A DNA stretch of 64,000 nt from Bradyrhizobium sp. NFR13 (GCF_900114605.1 NZ_FOTP01000011.1:35383-99382), one strand, 5' to 3'. Shown: positions 42,648 through 50,696, numbered from the stretch's first letter. Made by a program: numbers and translations. The notes: generated by a model from the letters alone, not told the origin.

Positions 42648-42959
42648 ATGAGTTGGGTCGAAGAGCGCGATCGTTTAATCGCGGAGACATTGGCGTTTGT
42701 AAAAGAGGTTTCTGGCGACCAGCCTGAGCTGGCCGCGAAGCTGACCGTTGCGGTAAGTGCCGAGATCAAAGCCGCTGAAAATCCGAAGCAGATCGTCCCG
42801 GAACCTGCTCAACCGATGAAACTGGCTGATCTCCGCGAAGACATCCGGAATCGCGTGGCATCGTTCAAGGCCCGGCAGCAGGAAATGCAGGACAGGCGTG
42901 AAGCCGATTATCAGGAGGTCATCGCAAAGGTCCGGGCTACCCTGGAACAACGTTCATAG
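42648..42959 (+). CDS. Small helical hypothetical protein (103 aa)
   Basis: Two charged helices, VEERDRLIAETLAFVKEVSG at the start and ASFKARQQEMQDRREADYQE near the end, with an Ala/Pro-rich link between. Probably a coiled coil. It is the last gene before the orphan tRNA fragment. Confidence 0.6.
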   Translation: MSWVEERDRLIAETLAFVKEVSGDQPELAAKLTVAVSAEIKAAENPKQIVPEPAQPMKLADLREDIRNRVASFKARQQEMQDRREADYQEVIAKVRATLEQRS

Positions 42960-43020
42960 GTCTGGCCCACCGAAGGCGAGCCGGCGAAAAAAGACCGTTT
43001 TGGCCGATTGATCGAAATGG

Positions 43021-43066
43021 TGGTGCCGGTTGAGAGGATTGAACTCCCGACCTTCGGTTTACAAAA
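43021..43066 (-). repeat. Orphan 3' fragment of tRNA-Thr (TGT), probable attachment site
   Basis: Read on the minus strand: TTTTGTAAACC from the anticodon loop onward, a complete T-arm (GGGAGTTCAATCCTCTC) and CCGGCACCA with the CCA end. No 5' half precedes it. A tRNA 3' end without its body is the usual scar left at the far border of an element integrated in that tRNA gene; the orientation places the element on the right. Confidence 0.65.
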
Positions 43067-43439
43067 TCAGTCCACGCGGGCGTCGCGAACGTTTAAATAA
43101 ACCAATGCTCACAACATCTTACGCCTATTTCAGCCTGATACTGACCGAAGGCTGGGCTCCTGTTTTTGATCCTTGTTGAGCCCTCTCGCACTCAATGCGA
43201 GGGCGTCGGTGTGACTCCGGCAGCGTCTTTGCTCCGACCCGAACTTACTGAGGTATCACCACTTTTCCTCGCGCAAGTTGATCCTGAACCTGGTCCTGTT
43301 TTTGGGACTTCCACCTCCGGCCCGAGTGCACGAACGTGATGCAATTAAAGCGGGTACGGGGATTGATATACCCCTAGTGATTTGGTTTTTTTAAGCTCGT
43401 CCCGCCTAATTGGAGTAGCGGCAACACTCAGGGATCTCG
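43067..43439. other. Intergenic region beside the tRNA fragment
   Basis: No gene seen. One hairpin (CCCTCTCGCA / TGCGAGGG near 43190) and an AT-rich promoter-like stretch just before 43440. Confidence 0.4.
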
Positions 43440-43841
43440 ATGATTGCATGGTTGATCCGGCAAGAAGGTCTATGGGGTAGCCCTACAACCGCGGCGGCGA
43501 TCATCGGCGTGGTGCTGGTCGGCCTGAGCCTAAGCGTTCTTCTACTGGGCCCCGCCGCGACCGCCGTTCTGGCGGCCGTCCTGGAAGGATGTGGATGGTT
43601 ATGGTTGGATCCTCGCGAGCCCACCCCATTGAACCGCGGCGTGCAGCAACAGCTGGCGGAAAATCTTCAGCAAAACGCAGCCGGGTCCAGCCCTACGATG
43701 AGTCCTCGAATAGCCATAGCTTGTCTGATCTTGATTGTACTGATGGCCGGCTTCTTCGTGGCTGATGAGTACACGTCATGCAGGCAAGAACATGGACCCA
43801 ACTACAAGTGCTTTCCGGGCGGGCGACGGCTGGTCCGGTAG
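43440..43841 (+). CDS. Membrane protein; C-terminal 47 residues duplicated at 45606
   Basis: 133 residues: membrane segments at about 20-52 (AAAIIGVVLVGLSLSVLLLG) and 90-108, then a short tail with two cysteines, TSCRQEHGPNYKCFPGGRRLVR. The last 47 residues, from the ATG at 43698, match the separate 48-residue gene at 45606, so the real start could be internal, though that ATG has no good site. Its 3' end overlaps the convergent gene at 43802 by 40 bases. Confidence 0.45.
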   Translation: MIAWLIRQEGLWGSPTTAAAIIGVVLVGLSLSVLLLGPAATAVLAAVLEGCGWLWLDPREPTPLNRGVQQQLAENLQQNAAGSSPTMSPRIAIACLILIVLMAGFFVADEYTSCRQEHGPNYKCFPGGRRLVR

Positions 43842-44026
43842 GCACCGCCGTAGATTCGCGTCCGCTCGATGCCATCGCTGATCTCGCCATGGCAGGCCTC
43901 AATGGCCATTTCGCGTGAGCGAAACTTCACCGGTCCCTGCACCATGCGATTTCCAGGATAGATATTCCAGCGCCAAAGGCCGGGCTGGACCACTTTGACA
44001 TCATACTCGACCGTTCGATGCAGCAT
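43802..44026 (-). CDS. Small conserved protein, paralogue of the gene at 45792 (74 aa)
   Basis: MLHRTVEYDVKVVQPGLWRW, NIYPGNRMVQGPVKFRSREM and AIEACHGEISDGIERTR are nearly the same as the product at 45792. It is a small beta-rich domain with conserved Trp and Cys; function unknown. Convergent with and overlapping the membrane-protein gene, an arrangement repeated at the second copy. Confidence 0.6.
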   Translation of the reverse strand: MLHRTVEYDVKVVQPGLWRWNIYPGNRMVQGPVKFRSREMAIEACHGEISDGIERTRIYGGAYRTSRRPPGKHL

Positions 44027-44059
44027 TCGGCGCCCCTGTCCTAGCGAAGCGTAGCCCGG

Positions 44060-44401
44060 TCAGGACTGTATTGGCTTTGATCGGTCAGCCACCCGGCGCA
44101 GGGCCTTCAGGCTCAGGCCCTTCTCTTCGAGCCAGAGCAATGCGTGTGCGATCTGTCGAAGCTCATTACGGTCCGGCCCTACTGGAAGTCTTCTCGCCCG
44201 CCGCAGTACTTCCGCCGCCTGTCGTCGCATAGGCGACGCGGAACTTCCCGACTTATCGAGCTCGTCTTCAATCTCCAATACGAGCTGGCGAACCTCGGCA
44301 ACTTCCATCTGATTCAGCGCCTCGCAGATTGAACGTTCATAGTTCCGAACAACTTGTTCGACGTCAATCTCGTCTTCGACAATTGTAGCTCTTTCCTGCA
44401 T
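44060..44401 (-). CDS. Helical hypothetical protein (113 aa)
   Basis: From the ATG at 44401 behind GGGGGCG: MQERATIVEDEIDVEQVVRN, then long charged helices (EVRQLVLEIEDELDKSG; AAEVLRRARRLPVGPDRNEL) suggesting a coiled coil. No family recognised. Confidence 0.55.
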   Translation of the reverse strand: MQERATIVEDEIDVEQVVRNYERSICEALNQMEVAEVRQLVLEIEDELDKSGSSASPMRRQAAEVLRRARRLPVGPDRNELRQIAHALLWLEEKGLSLKALRRVADRSKPIQS

Positions 44402-44530
44402 ACGCGCCCCCTGCATGATGACGGTAAGAAAAATACAACTGAAGAGTTTGCGCAATCTCCGATGTTATAAGGCGGCTGTATACAGTCTCGTTCGTTCCCC
44501 TAAAAATGCTCAATCAAATAAGAAAGTTCC

Positions 44531-44923
44531 TCATTCCCGTTTCTTCTTAAACGGCACCACATGCCCCGGCCCCGGCCGCTGGGGCAGCACTGGCTGTTTA
44601 GGCTTCGGCGGATCGTCAGGAAAGAACCGCTTCCAGCGGTAGGCCGCGTATCCGTAGAAATAGTCCCACCAAGTTTCGGTAACGCTGGCCTCACCCCACG
44701 GCATAGGATCTGGCTCTCCGCCATCGTCATCCTCAGGGATCGCGATCGGGATCGGTATTGCCGGGCTCGCCCACATGATGCCACCAGGGCCCATACGCGT
44801 ATATTCACACTCGTCTGGCTCGGTACATTCGTCGACGATGATGATGAGCTGATGGATGTTGTCGGCTGAGAACACACCGACGAGGTCGTGGGTCTCGATT
44901 ATTCGAACGAGATAGGTTGGCAT
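44531..44923 (-). CDS. Hypothetical protein with acidic and Pro-rich regions (130 aa)
   Basis: An N-terminal alpha/beta-like part (MPTYLVRIIETHDLVGVFSA, IIIVDECTEPDECEYTR), a central acidic/Pro stretch, an aromatic segment WWDYFYGYAAYRWKRFF, and a basic Pro-rich tail. Seen in mobile regions of Bradyrhizobium to my knowledge; function unknown. Confidence 0.55.
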   Translation of the reverse strand: MPTYLVRIIETHDLVGVFSADNIHQLIIIVDECTEPDECEYTRMGPGGIMWASPAIPIPIAIPEDDDGGEPDPMPWGEASVTETWWDYFYGYAAYRWKRFFPDDPPKPKQPVLPQRPGPGHVVPFKKKRE

Positions 44924-45010
44924 GCCATCTTACCGGCCCCGGTAAGGTCTCCCGTGAGCATGTAATAGCATGCTAGATCGCGTGGGTCACCTCAGCGCAG
45001 ATGGAATAGG

Positions 45011-45289
45011 ATGGAAACAATGCGCTTATCGGCGATCATCGCTACTCTCTCCGGAATCGCGACGCTGTGGTCTGGCTATTGCTTCTCCGTCACTTCAACC
45101 GGCCTCGACAAAGCGGCTCGCATACGCGCGAATCCCAACGGAGACGTCGTTTGGCTTGAACGTTGGGAGACTAACCGCGAAGCGAGCATCATCTGCGGAA
45201 TTATCTTCTTCTTGATCTTCGTTTGGGCCTTTGCCGTGCTTTACAAGGCGCAGCGCGACGACACCCGCACCTCCCGCGCTCCCGAATAA
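45011..45289 (+). CDS. Small two-helix membrane protein (92 aa)
   Basis: Membrane segments near residues 6-27 (LSAIIATLSGIATLWSGYCF) and 60-80 (IICGIIFFLIFVWAFAVLYK), with a charged loop between that contains VVWLERWETNREAS. Function unknown. Confidence 0.55.
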   Translation: METMRLSAIIATLSGIATLWSGYCFSVTSTGLDKAARIRANPNGDVVWLERWETNREASIICGIIFFLIFVWAFAVLYKAQRDDTRTSRAPE

Positions 45290-45292
45290 CGA

Positions 45293-45532
45293 TCAATTAG
45301 GAGCGCGCTCAACAACTTCGACGATCGCGTGAGGAAGGACCTGAGGCGTGGCCTTTGTCCAACGGATAGCCTCTGCGGGGTTTGCTGTCATCAGATCGAA
45401 GTGCCAAACTAGTGGCTCCTTGCCCGATGGCATTGGTGTGGTGACGCGAACCGTGGTCGTCTGCATTCCAGTCTCCGAATCTGTTGATACGCAGACTTTA
45501 GCGTTGCATTTGCGAATCAGGAATACGTCCAT
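45293..45532 (-). CDS. Small hypothetical protein (79 aa)
   Basis: MDVFLIRKCNAKVCVSTDSE from the ATG at 45532; a beta-rich sequence with two cysteines (KCNAKVC) and PLVWHFDLMTANPAEAIRWT. The stop lies three bases from the convergent membrane-protein stop. No family recognised. Confidence 0.5.
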   Translation of the reverse strand: MDVFLIRKCNAKVCVSTDSETGMQTTTVRVTTPMPSGKEPLVWHFDLMTANPAEAIRWTKATPQVLPHAIVEVVERAPN

Positions 45533-45605
45533 GGCCCTCCCCGCCACCGGTAAATGGAATATGGCCTTCCGAACTCAGTGGCTTACTTTCAATCTGCGAG
45601 GGGCG

Positions 45606-45752
45606 ATGACGAATCCCCGAATAGCCATAGCGTGTCTAGTTCTCGTGGTTCTGATGGCAGCCTTCTTCGTGGCCGATATGCACACCTCATGCAAACAAGA
45701 GCATGGGCCGGACTACAAGTGCTATCCGGGTGGCCGACGGCTGGTGCGGTAG
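45606..45752 (+). CDS. Small membrane protein, copy of the C-terminus at 43698 (48 aa)
   Basis: MTNPRIAIACLVLVVLMAAF, then FVADMHTSCKQEHGPDYKCY and PGGRRLVR. One membrane segment and two cysteines. GAGGGG precedes the ATG. The nucleotide sequence is about 80% like 43698-43841 by eye, a duplication followed by divergence. Confidence 0.6.
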   Translation: MTNPRIAIACLVLVVLMAAFFVADMHTSCKQEHGPDYKCYPGGRRLVR

Positions 45753-45791
45753 TCGCTGCCAAGTGGCCTGTTCTGAATCTGCGAGTGGCGT

Positions 45792-45983
45792 CTATCGCCG
45801 CGCGGCCTGTCGCCGCGTCCGCTCGATCCCGTCATTGATCTCGTAATGGCATGCTTCGACTGCCAGTTCGCGCGAGCGAAACTTGACCGGCCCCTGCACA
45901 GTGCGATTGCCAGGATAAATATTCCAGCGCCAAAGACCGGGCTGGACCTCTTGAACGTCATACTCGATCGTTCGGTGTTTCAC
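45792..45983 (-). CDS. Small conserved protein, paralogue of the gene at 43802 (63 aa)
   Basis: GTG start behind GGGAG: KHRTIEYDVQEVQPGLWRWN, IYPGNRTVQGPVKFRSRELA, VEACHYEINDGIERTR. The GTG aligns with the ATG of the paralogue, which decides the start. In this copy 39 bases separate its stop from the convergent gene, instead of the overlap seen at 43802. Confidence 0.6.
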   Translation of the reverse strand: MKHRTIEYDVQEVQPGLWRWNIYPGNRTVQGPVKFRSRELAVEACHYEINDGIERTRRQAARR

Positions 45984-46084
45984 TGGCGCGCTCCCCATTC
46001 CCGGCGGGAGCATATCACAATTAGCGTGGCCTAAATTGAAATTGCGAGTGGCCTATTTCGGCCAGTACCAACTGAGGCGGCCAG

Positions 46085-46195
46085 TCAAATACTACCTACT
46101 GTCCAATAAAACAGTACGAGCACCAAAACCACGAACATTGTGATCAGCCCGGCTATGCCGATTGCGAGAAGGACTCGGTACAGCCTGTCTTCCAT
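46085..46195 (-). CDS. Single-span membrane microprotein (36 aa)
   Basis: MEDRLYRVLLAIGIAGLITM followed by FVVLVLVLFYWTVGSI: almost entirely one membrane segment after a charged start. The longer upstream frame is not protein-like. Plausible but unproven. Confidence 0.35.
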   Translation of the reverse strand: MEDRLYRVLLAIGIAGLITMFVVLVLVLFYWTVGSI

Positions 46196-46451
46196 TGTGC
46201 GGCAACGCCAATTTGCGCCTATCGTTCCGCTTGCCCATCCCGACGCTCGTCGAAATCGTCGCGCCGATCTTATGGCTCCTGCCACGACGTGCTGTCAGTA
46301 CTCGCAGGTGAGCAAGCTCAGGGCTGACGATGGCCACTAGCAACGCGAAGGTATCGAACGGTCGGGAAGATGGACTTTCACGCAGACCTAAATCCACCCG
46401 GCCACTGCGCCGGAAACAGGCCACTACCCTAAGGCGGCCTTACTTCGCATT

Positions 46452-46724
46452 TCAATCCTTCGGTGGCTCCCGGAAGCCGACGCAAAGGCTATGAGGCTTC
46501 GCGTAGAAATACTGCGCGTCACCCGTGATCACGCCGGCCATATCGTCGATTGCCTTCTGCAATGCGCGAGCAGCAATCGAGTGCGGGTTGTCATAGATCG
46601 CACCATACGTGTGCGGTCGAAGTTGGCGCATCAATTCGAGCATTATCACGTCGTGCGGATTTGGCCTGGCCGCCTCTTCCTCTCTACGTCGTCGTCGCTC
46701 GTCTCGCGACCACTGCGAAATCAT
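46452..46724 (-). CDS. Hypothetical protein (90 aa)
   Basis: A strongly basic/acidic N-terminus (RDERRRRREEEAARPNPHDV) followed by a helical part, IAARALQKAIDDMAGVITGD. Function unknown. Confidence 0.45.
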   Translation of the reverse strand: MISQWSRDERRRRREEEAARPNPHDVIMLELMRQLRPHTYGAIYDNPHSIAARALQKAIDDMAGVITGDAQYFYAKPHSLCVGFREPPKD

Positions 46725-46896
46725 GTCGCCTCTCTAATTCTCTGGTCGCCAAAGATGCGTGTGCACCCACCTACCCTTGAACGCATTCCGCAGCGCTTCT
46801 ACATCTCGACGATAGGTAAAGCAGAAAACAGCCCATCGCCTGCCTTCATTCATCACGCTCGCGTTTGAATCCGCCGTTCAGTAGCGGAGTTGCGTT

Positions 46897-47190
46897 GTGT
46901 CCTGGTCAAGCCGGTTTCCCGATCCCATAGCCCTGCCAGCCGGCGGTAAGCTGACCACTCTGCGGGATGCTGGCGAATATATCACCCGCCTGCCAAAGCA
47001 GACGCACGACACCGCGCCATGGCAGAACGCAATGCACGTCTTAATCCAAGCCGCCGAGTACGACGGGCCTATCGAGTTCGCCCGCCTCGGCATGCTGCAA
47101 GCGCTCTTCCCGAAAGGAACGCCTGTCTATCATTCGGTCGACAAGGACCCGAAGTGGCGCAATCGCTACACGCCTGTGAGGGACAGATGA
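46897..47190 (+). CDS. Conserved hypothetical protein, paralogue of the gene at 35597 (97 aa)
   Basis: Begins with GTG (SWSSRFPDPIALPAGGKLTT). It shares TAPWQNAMHVLIQAAEYDGP, IEFARLGMLQALFPKGTPVY and the VDKDPKWRN end with the 35597 product. Here it stands alone, without the coupled neighbours of the first copy. Confidence 0.62.
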   Translation: MSWSSRFPDPIALPAGGKLTTLRDAGEYITRLPKQTHDTAPWQNAMHVLIQAAEYDGPIEFARLGMLQALFPKGTPVYHSVDKDPKWRNRYTPVRDR

Positions 47191-47328
47191 ACCTATCCCG
47201 CCAGAGGCCAGCGTGGGCCTGAGGCTGGCTTAGAGTAGCGGTTCCACCACTGTGAAAAGACGCAGCCCTGAAACTTTCGCGGCTACAGCCTCGTACCAGA
47301 GTGATGCCATCCAGCGAGGACCATTCTC

Positions 47329-47535
47329 TTGACCTATGACGATCAGATTGAAGCCGCCATCGCCGATCGCGACATCGACACGCTTCTGAAGTTTGCATAC
47401 GGAGACACTTGTCGATGCACGACCGTCAAAGGCGAGCCCATGTGCGTTTGCAAGATGTTGGCCGCAGCACTTCGCTCCAAGGTTGTTCCGCGCGCACTCT
47501 TTGAAAACAAAATAGAGCGAGTAACGTCGATCTGA
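47329..47535 (+). CDS. Small cysteine-containing hypothetical protein (68 aa)
   Basis: TTG start; DDQIEAAIADRDIDTLLKFA, then four cysteines in YGDTCRCTTVKGEPMCVCKM, arranged CxC...CxC like a small metal site. A basic helix follows. Function unknown. Confidence 0.45.
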   Translation: MTYDDQIEAAIADRDIDTLLKFAYGDTCRCTTVKGEPMCVCKMLAAALRSKVVPRALFENKIERVTSI

Positions 47536-47916
47536 CGGTCGTGGATTTCTCGCGCGGGTTGCAGCAGTATGACCGCGACCGAATCTTGATCCCAGAAGCC
47601 TCGCTTCGGTCGGCCTGGCGGTAGAGCGACCTACCCGCCGGTCTGTAAGGGACCTTGTTCAAGTAGTTATTCAAACGTCCTGCCCCTTTGCCGCGGCCAC
47701 TTGCCGTCACGGCAAAAATGTCCCAAGCGCAGTCCATAGCTGCGTGGGCCGGACAAAGAGGCCAGGCGCCGCTGATCCATAAGGACTGACCGGTCGCAGA
47801 CCAAAAATCAATTTAGGCCGCCGCGCATAACCGGGTCGGCGCCCGAGGCAGTGGCGTCTTCAGTTCTGCGCGCTCGCGCGAATGGACAGAAGCCCCGTCT
47901 AAGGGGGCCTCTGACT
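47536..47916. other. Intergenic region without a supported gene
   Basis: Contains a GC hairpin at about 47891-47910 (GCCCC, seven bases, GGGGC) that may end the minus-strand transcript of the two genes after it. No protein-like frame seen. Confidence 0.4.
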
Positions 47917-47985
47917 TTAGCGAAGCAGCAGGATCAAGATGATTAACGGTATAGGAATTCCAAGTAGCCAAAGCAAAATGGGCAT
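47917..47985 (-). CDS. 22-residue hydrophobic membrane peptide
   Basis: MPILLWLLGIPIPLIILILL followed by LR: a single membrane segment. Its ribosome binding site TAAGGAGA overlaps the stop codon of the membrane-protein gene at 47996, so it is translationally coupled to it. Very short but with all expression signals in place. Confidence 0.5.
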   Translation of the reverse strand: MPILLWLLGIPIPLIILILLLR

Positions 47986-47995
47986 GTTTCTCTCC

Positions 47996-48829
47996 TTATC
48001 GCGTGCGACGCGTCCATGTTCCGTCTCGAAGTCCACCGCCTTCGGTCGCAGCCAAGCTGGCCGAAAAAGCCCCGATCAACAGTGATGCCGTGAGCCAAAA
48101 GGCAAGTTGCATTGCCGCCTTGCGAGCAGTATCGGCGGCAGCCTTGGCATCATTGATGACGTCGGTAACGCGCTTGTCAGCGTCGGATTCACTCAAACCC
48201 GTGCGAGCGGCCACGACTTTATTGACGTAAGCGCGATCGGTAGGCTTCAGCTCACCGGCTCGGAGGCTAGAGGCCATTATGCGGGACAGTTCACCGCGCG
48301 CGTCAGCACTGTTGCCATCGCCGGCGGGTGTCAATGGACGCAACAGTGCGTCGATGTAGCCTTCGGCCGGCCCCGCCTGCGCCGCAGACGCGGTCGCACC
48401 GGCAGCAACTCCCGACGTCGCGCCGCTCAAAACTGTCGTTGCCGGCGAAGCGAGCAGCACTGCACCGAGCACCGTTGCAAATGCCCATGCCAGAAACCCA
48501 TGCGCGGTGTCGCGGAAATAAACTTCATCTGAATGAACGCCAATCCAGCGCGACCGCAGACGACCAGCGAGATATCCACCGATCGACGACGAGATCATGG
48601 CGATGACGATTAGATAAATTCCGGTCGTGATTTTGAATGTCGTAGCCGACACGCTGGAAGACCAGGGCGACACGACTGACAAACCAAGCCCCGCCCCGAA
48701 AGCGATTAGAACGAGTGTCAACGCGAGCGAGACGACGGCACCAGCCGCGACGGCAGCCCACGAGACACCCGCGACTGAAGGCTCGTCTACGCCAAGGGCA
48801 GCTGGCTGCACGACAACAGTATCAATCAT
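47996..48829 (-). CDS. Membrane protein, possible ion- or stress-related (277 aa)
   Basis: From the ATG at 48829. An N-terminal part with VAGVSWAAVAAGAVVSLALT begins a membrane segment; two more lie near residues 65-85 and 120-140, and one near the C-terminus (LAFWLTASLLIGAFSASLAA). A soluble helical region with KRVTDVINDAKAAADTARKA lies between. The pattern of Gly/Ala-rich helices resembles YtxH-like or yjgN-type membrane proteins common in Bradyrhizobium; no function can be assigned. Confidence 0.65.
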   Translation of the reverse strand: MIDTVVVQPAALGVDEPSVAGVSWAAVAAGAVVSLALTLVLIAFGAGLGLSVVSPWSSSVSATTFKITTGIYLIVIAMISSSIGGYLAGRLRSRWIGVHSDEVYFRDTAHGFLAWAFATVLGAVLLASPATTVLSGATSGVAAGATASAAQAGPAEGYIDALLRPLTPAGDGNSADARGELSRIMASSLRAGELKPTDRAYVNKVVAARTGLSESDADKRVTDVINDAKAAADTARKAAMQLAFWLTASLLIGAFSASLAATEGGGLRDGTWTRRTR

Positions 48830-48881
48830 TTTGAAAATCCCATTGTAGCGGCGCCGGAATAGATGCCGCTGCCCACACAAT

Positions 48882-49169
48882 GTGCATTCAATAGTTTGGT
48901 TCCGCCGCAAAGCGGAATTCGCCCTCAGCGAGTTCGGCGCCCAACGATCCAAGCAAGACTCGAAAATAATGCTGCCTGCCACGATGGCCTTTGCGCAAAG
49001 CATATTTCACGAAATGTCCCTTGTGGGACTTTGGGCTAGGGGCGAGCCTCGGCTAGCAGTATTCTGTCTCGTGTGCTTCGCTATTTCGATAGAGGGTATA
49101 ATGTGGCGACGCCCGGCCCAAGCAACGGAAGCCGACATGGTCGACGCCCAACAGCGCAAGAAGTCCTAG
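48882..49169 (+). CDS. Hypothetical small protein with one hydrophobic segment
   Basis: A frame of up to 95 residues; the more protein-like part is at the end, RLAVFCLVCFAISIEGIMW with a polar tail, possibly from an internal ATG near 49014. No clear ribosome binding site. Weakly supported. Confidence 0.25.
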   Translation: MHSIVWFRRKAEFALSEFGAQRSKQDSKIMLPATMAFAQSIFHEMSLVGLWARGEPRLAVFCLVCFAISIEGIMWRRPAQATEADMVDAQQRKKS

Positions 49170-49261
49170 TGCTAACGCTGGTCCTGCCCTCTGCAATCAT
49201 AGGCAAGGAGTGCGACAGAGCGTAGCCTGAACCATTAGAGCCGCATCAGCGACCTATTCGC

Positions 49262-49429
49262 ATGAGGAACGCTATCTATAAGGTTTGGAATAGAGTTGCC
49301 GATTGGATCGATGCTGCCATCGAATTCTATGACTGGTGGATCGATAGGCCCGGACAAAATAACAGATTTAATAAGCCGGATGTCATTTTGCCATTACCAA
49401 AAAAAAGGCGGATATCCAATGAAGCCTAA
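49262..49429 (+). CDS. Trp-rich small hypothetical protein (55 aa)
   Basis: MRNAIYKVWNRVADWIDAAI followed by EFYDWWIDRPGQNNRFNKPD and a basic end. An amphipathic aromatic helix. The region is AT-richer than its surroundings. It overlaps the start of the decayed gene at 49419. Weak support. Confidence 0.3.
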   Translation: MRNAIYKVWNRVADWIDAAIEFYDWWIDRPGQNNRFNKPDVILPLPKKRRISNEA

Positions 49430-49752
49430 ACTTGCCGCCGGGATGCTCGCCGCAAACCTCCTGCTAGTATCGGTGGCTTTCGCCTAAGGCACCGCGCCAG
49501 CCAACCTTGCAGTGATCGATGCCTGCCTGAAGACCGCGGAGAAAACCGGCGGTTTCGGCGGCGCGTGCGTCGGGCTTGTGCCCACCCTGTATCAAAGCGG
49601 CAGAGGGCGCGAATGACGACGTCGCCAAATGGAAGGCCTGAGCGGCGCGCGAACTCGCTATTTGGATGCAGAAAACCAACGAGACGCTAAAGAAGGTTCA
49701 GGCTGGTGGGTTCGATGATGTGATCAAGGCGGTCACGGACTCGCAGAAAAAA
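49419..49752 (+). pseudogene. Decayed DUF1311/LprI-like lysozyme-inhibitor family gene
   Basis: A signal peptide (MKPKLAAGMLAANLLLVSVA) is cut by TAA at codon 23. The mature part continues in frame (TAPANLAVIDACLKTAEKTG, GFGGACVGLV), then shifts frame (CIKAAEGANDDVAKWKA), meets a TGA, and goes on AARELAIWMQKTNETLKKVQ, AGGFDDVIKAVTDSQKK. The pieces together read as one DUF1311-type exported protein. Three lesions make it a clear pseudogene. Confidence 0.7.
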
Positions 49753-49804
49753 GGAAAGTGGCCGCCGGATTGCACCGGCCGGCCTTCCTTCACCAGTCGC
49801 GCCA

Positions 49805-50008
49805 TTACCAGCTTTGACGCCCATACCAGTCATCGACCTCTTTTGTCGCCTGGTCCTTCGCATACCCATAGCGCTCTTGAATGCGACCCTCCAGCTGATC
49901 CCGCTTGCCGTTGATGACGTCAAGATCGTCGTCAGTGAGCTTGCCCCACTGCTCCTTGACCTTGCCCTTCATCTGCTTCCAGTTTCCTTCGACCCTGTTC
50001 CAATCCAT
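49805..50008 (-). CDS. CsbD family stress protein
   Basis: 67 residues: MDWNRVEGNWKQMKGKVKEQ, WGKLTDDDLDVINGKRDQLE, GRIQERYG is the CsbD signature almost complete. Members are general-stress proteins of unknown biochemical role. GGGAG precedes the ATG, and an EcfG-like promoter lies 30 bases upstream, in keeping with that role. Confidence 0.92.
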   Translation of the reverse strand: MDWNRVEGNWKQMKGKVKEQWGKLTDDDLDVINGKRDQLEGRIQERYGYAKDQATKEVDDWYGRQSW

Positions 50009-50037
50009 AATTTTTCTCCCTTCTTAGCTCGGGATAA

Positions 50038-50063
50038 AACGTCCGATCTCTATCATTGTTTCC
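50038..50063 (-). promoter_or_regulatory. EcfG-like promoter of the csbD-type gene
   Basis: On the minus strand GGAAA, 17 bases, CGTT, one mismatch from the alphaproteobacterial general-stress consensus GGAAC-N16/17-CGTT. The position fits transcription of the CsbD gene. Confidence 0.55.
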
Positions 50064-50143
50064 TGTGCCAGCCGTTTAGACATTTTGAGCTCAAACCTGC
50101 TGGTGCCGACGCCGTAGTTCTTGGGCCGCGGCCATCCCTGCGG

Positions 50144-50407
50144 CTACCATCCCGCCGAAGGTACGCTCTCCCGCATTAACGCGCCTAATATCCTCTTGGC
50201 GATGACGCAGCGGTTCTCGTGATTGTCCAGGCAACAAGGCAAGGTCTCACACGCTTTTGTCAGCGCGATTTCCATTTCGAGGACGGTCCTTCTGTCAAAC
50301 GCGGCTGTCACAAGAAGCGGCGCACTGGAGGCGGGTAGATCGACCATCTCCTCAACAAACACGGATGCCTCCCTTTCATTGCTCGAATATCGCGCAACTT
50401 CAGGCAT
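50144..50407 (-). CDS. Small conserved hypothetical protein (87 aa)
   Basis: From the ATG at 50407: MPEVARYSSNEREASVFVEE, then a helix with MEIALTKACETLPCCLDNHE and NRCVIAKRILGALMRE. Short helical proteins of this kind, with the ACE-LP/H-x-x-R pattern, are common in Bradyrhizobium. Four cysteines. Function unknown. Confidence 0.55.
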   Translation of the reverse strand: MPEVARYSSNEREASVFVEEMVDLPASSAPLLVTAAFDRRTVLEMEIALTKACETLPCCLDNHENRCVIAKRILGALMRESVPSAGW

Positions 50408-50470
50408 AGTTCCGAGCATCCTGAAGGACATGTGCGCGGCGCAATGTAGGTGGCCGCGCCCGAGACACCC

Positions 50471-50695
50471 TCACTTTTGGGGATTGAAACGCCGGCCTAA
50501 TTTTTTGACGCTTCCGGCCGAAGGTGGGGTCTTCCTAAACTCGGCTATGGCCTTGGCCAGCTCAGCGTCCGACATCGGGGTGGCGGGCTGATGCAATGAG
50601 CCGTCCCAAAGACTGCGCTCGATGGCAGCGTAGTGTTCAGCCTCATCTCCAAGAAGCAGCTTGCTGATCCGGCCTAAGATTGCAGAAAAGGGCAT
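50471..50695 (-). CDS. Small conserved protein, paralogue of the gene at 34610 (74 aa)
   Basis: MPFSAILGRISKLLLGDEAE, HYAAIERSLWDGSLHQPATP, MSDAELAKAIAEFRKTPPSA: the same family as 34610, sharing the MSD-EL-AIAEFRKTP core and the FNPQK end. A perfect 8-bp inverted repeat abuts the start codon. Function unknown. Confidence 0.62.
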   Translation of the reverse strand: MPFSAILGRISKLLLGDEAEHYAAIERSLWDGSLHQPATPMSDAELAKAIAEFRKTPPSAGSVKKLGRRFNPQK

Positions 50696-50696
50696 G

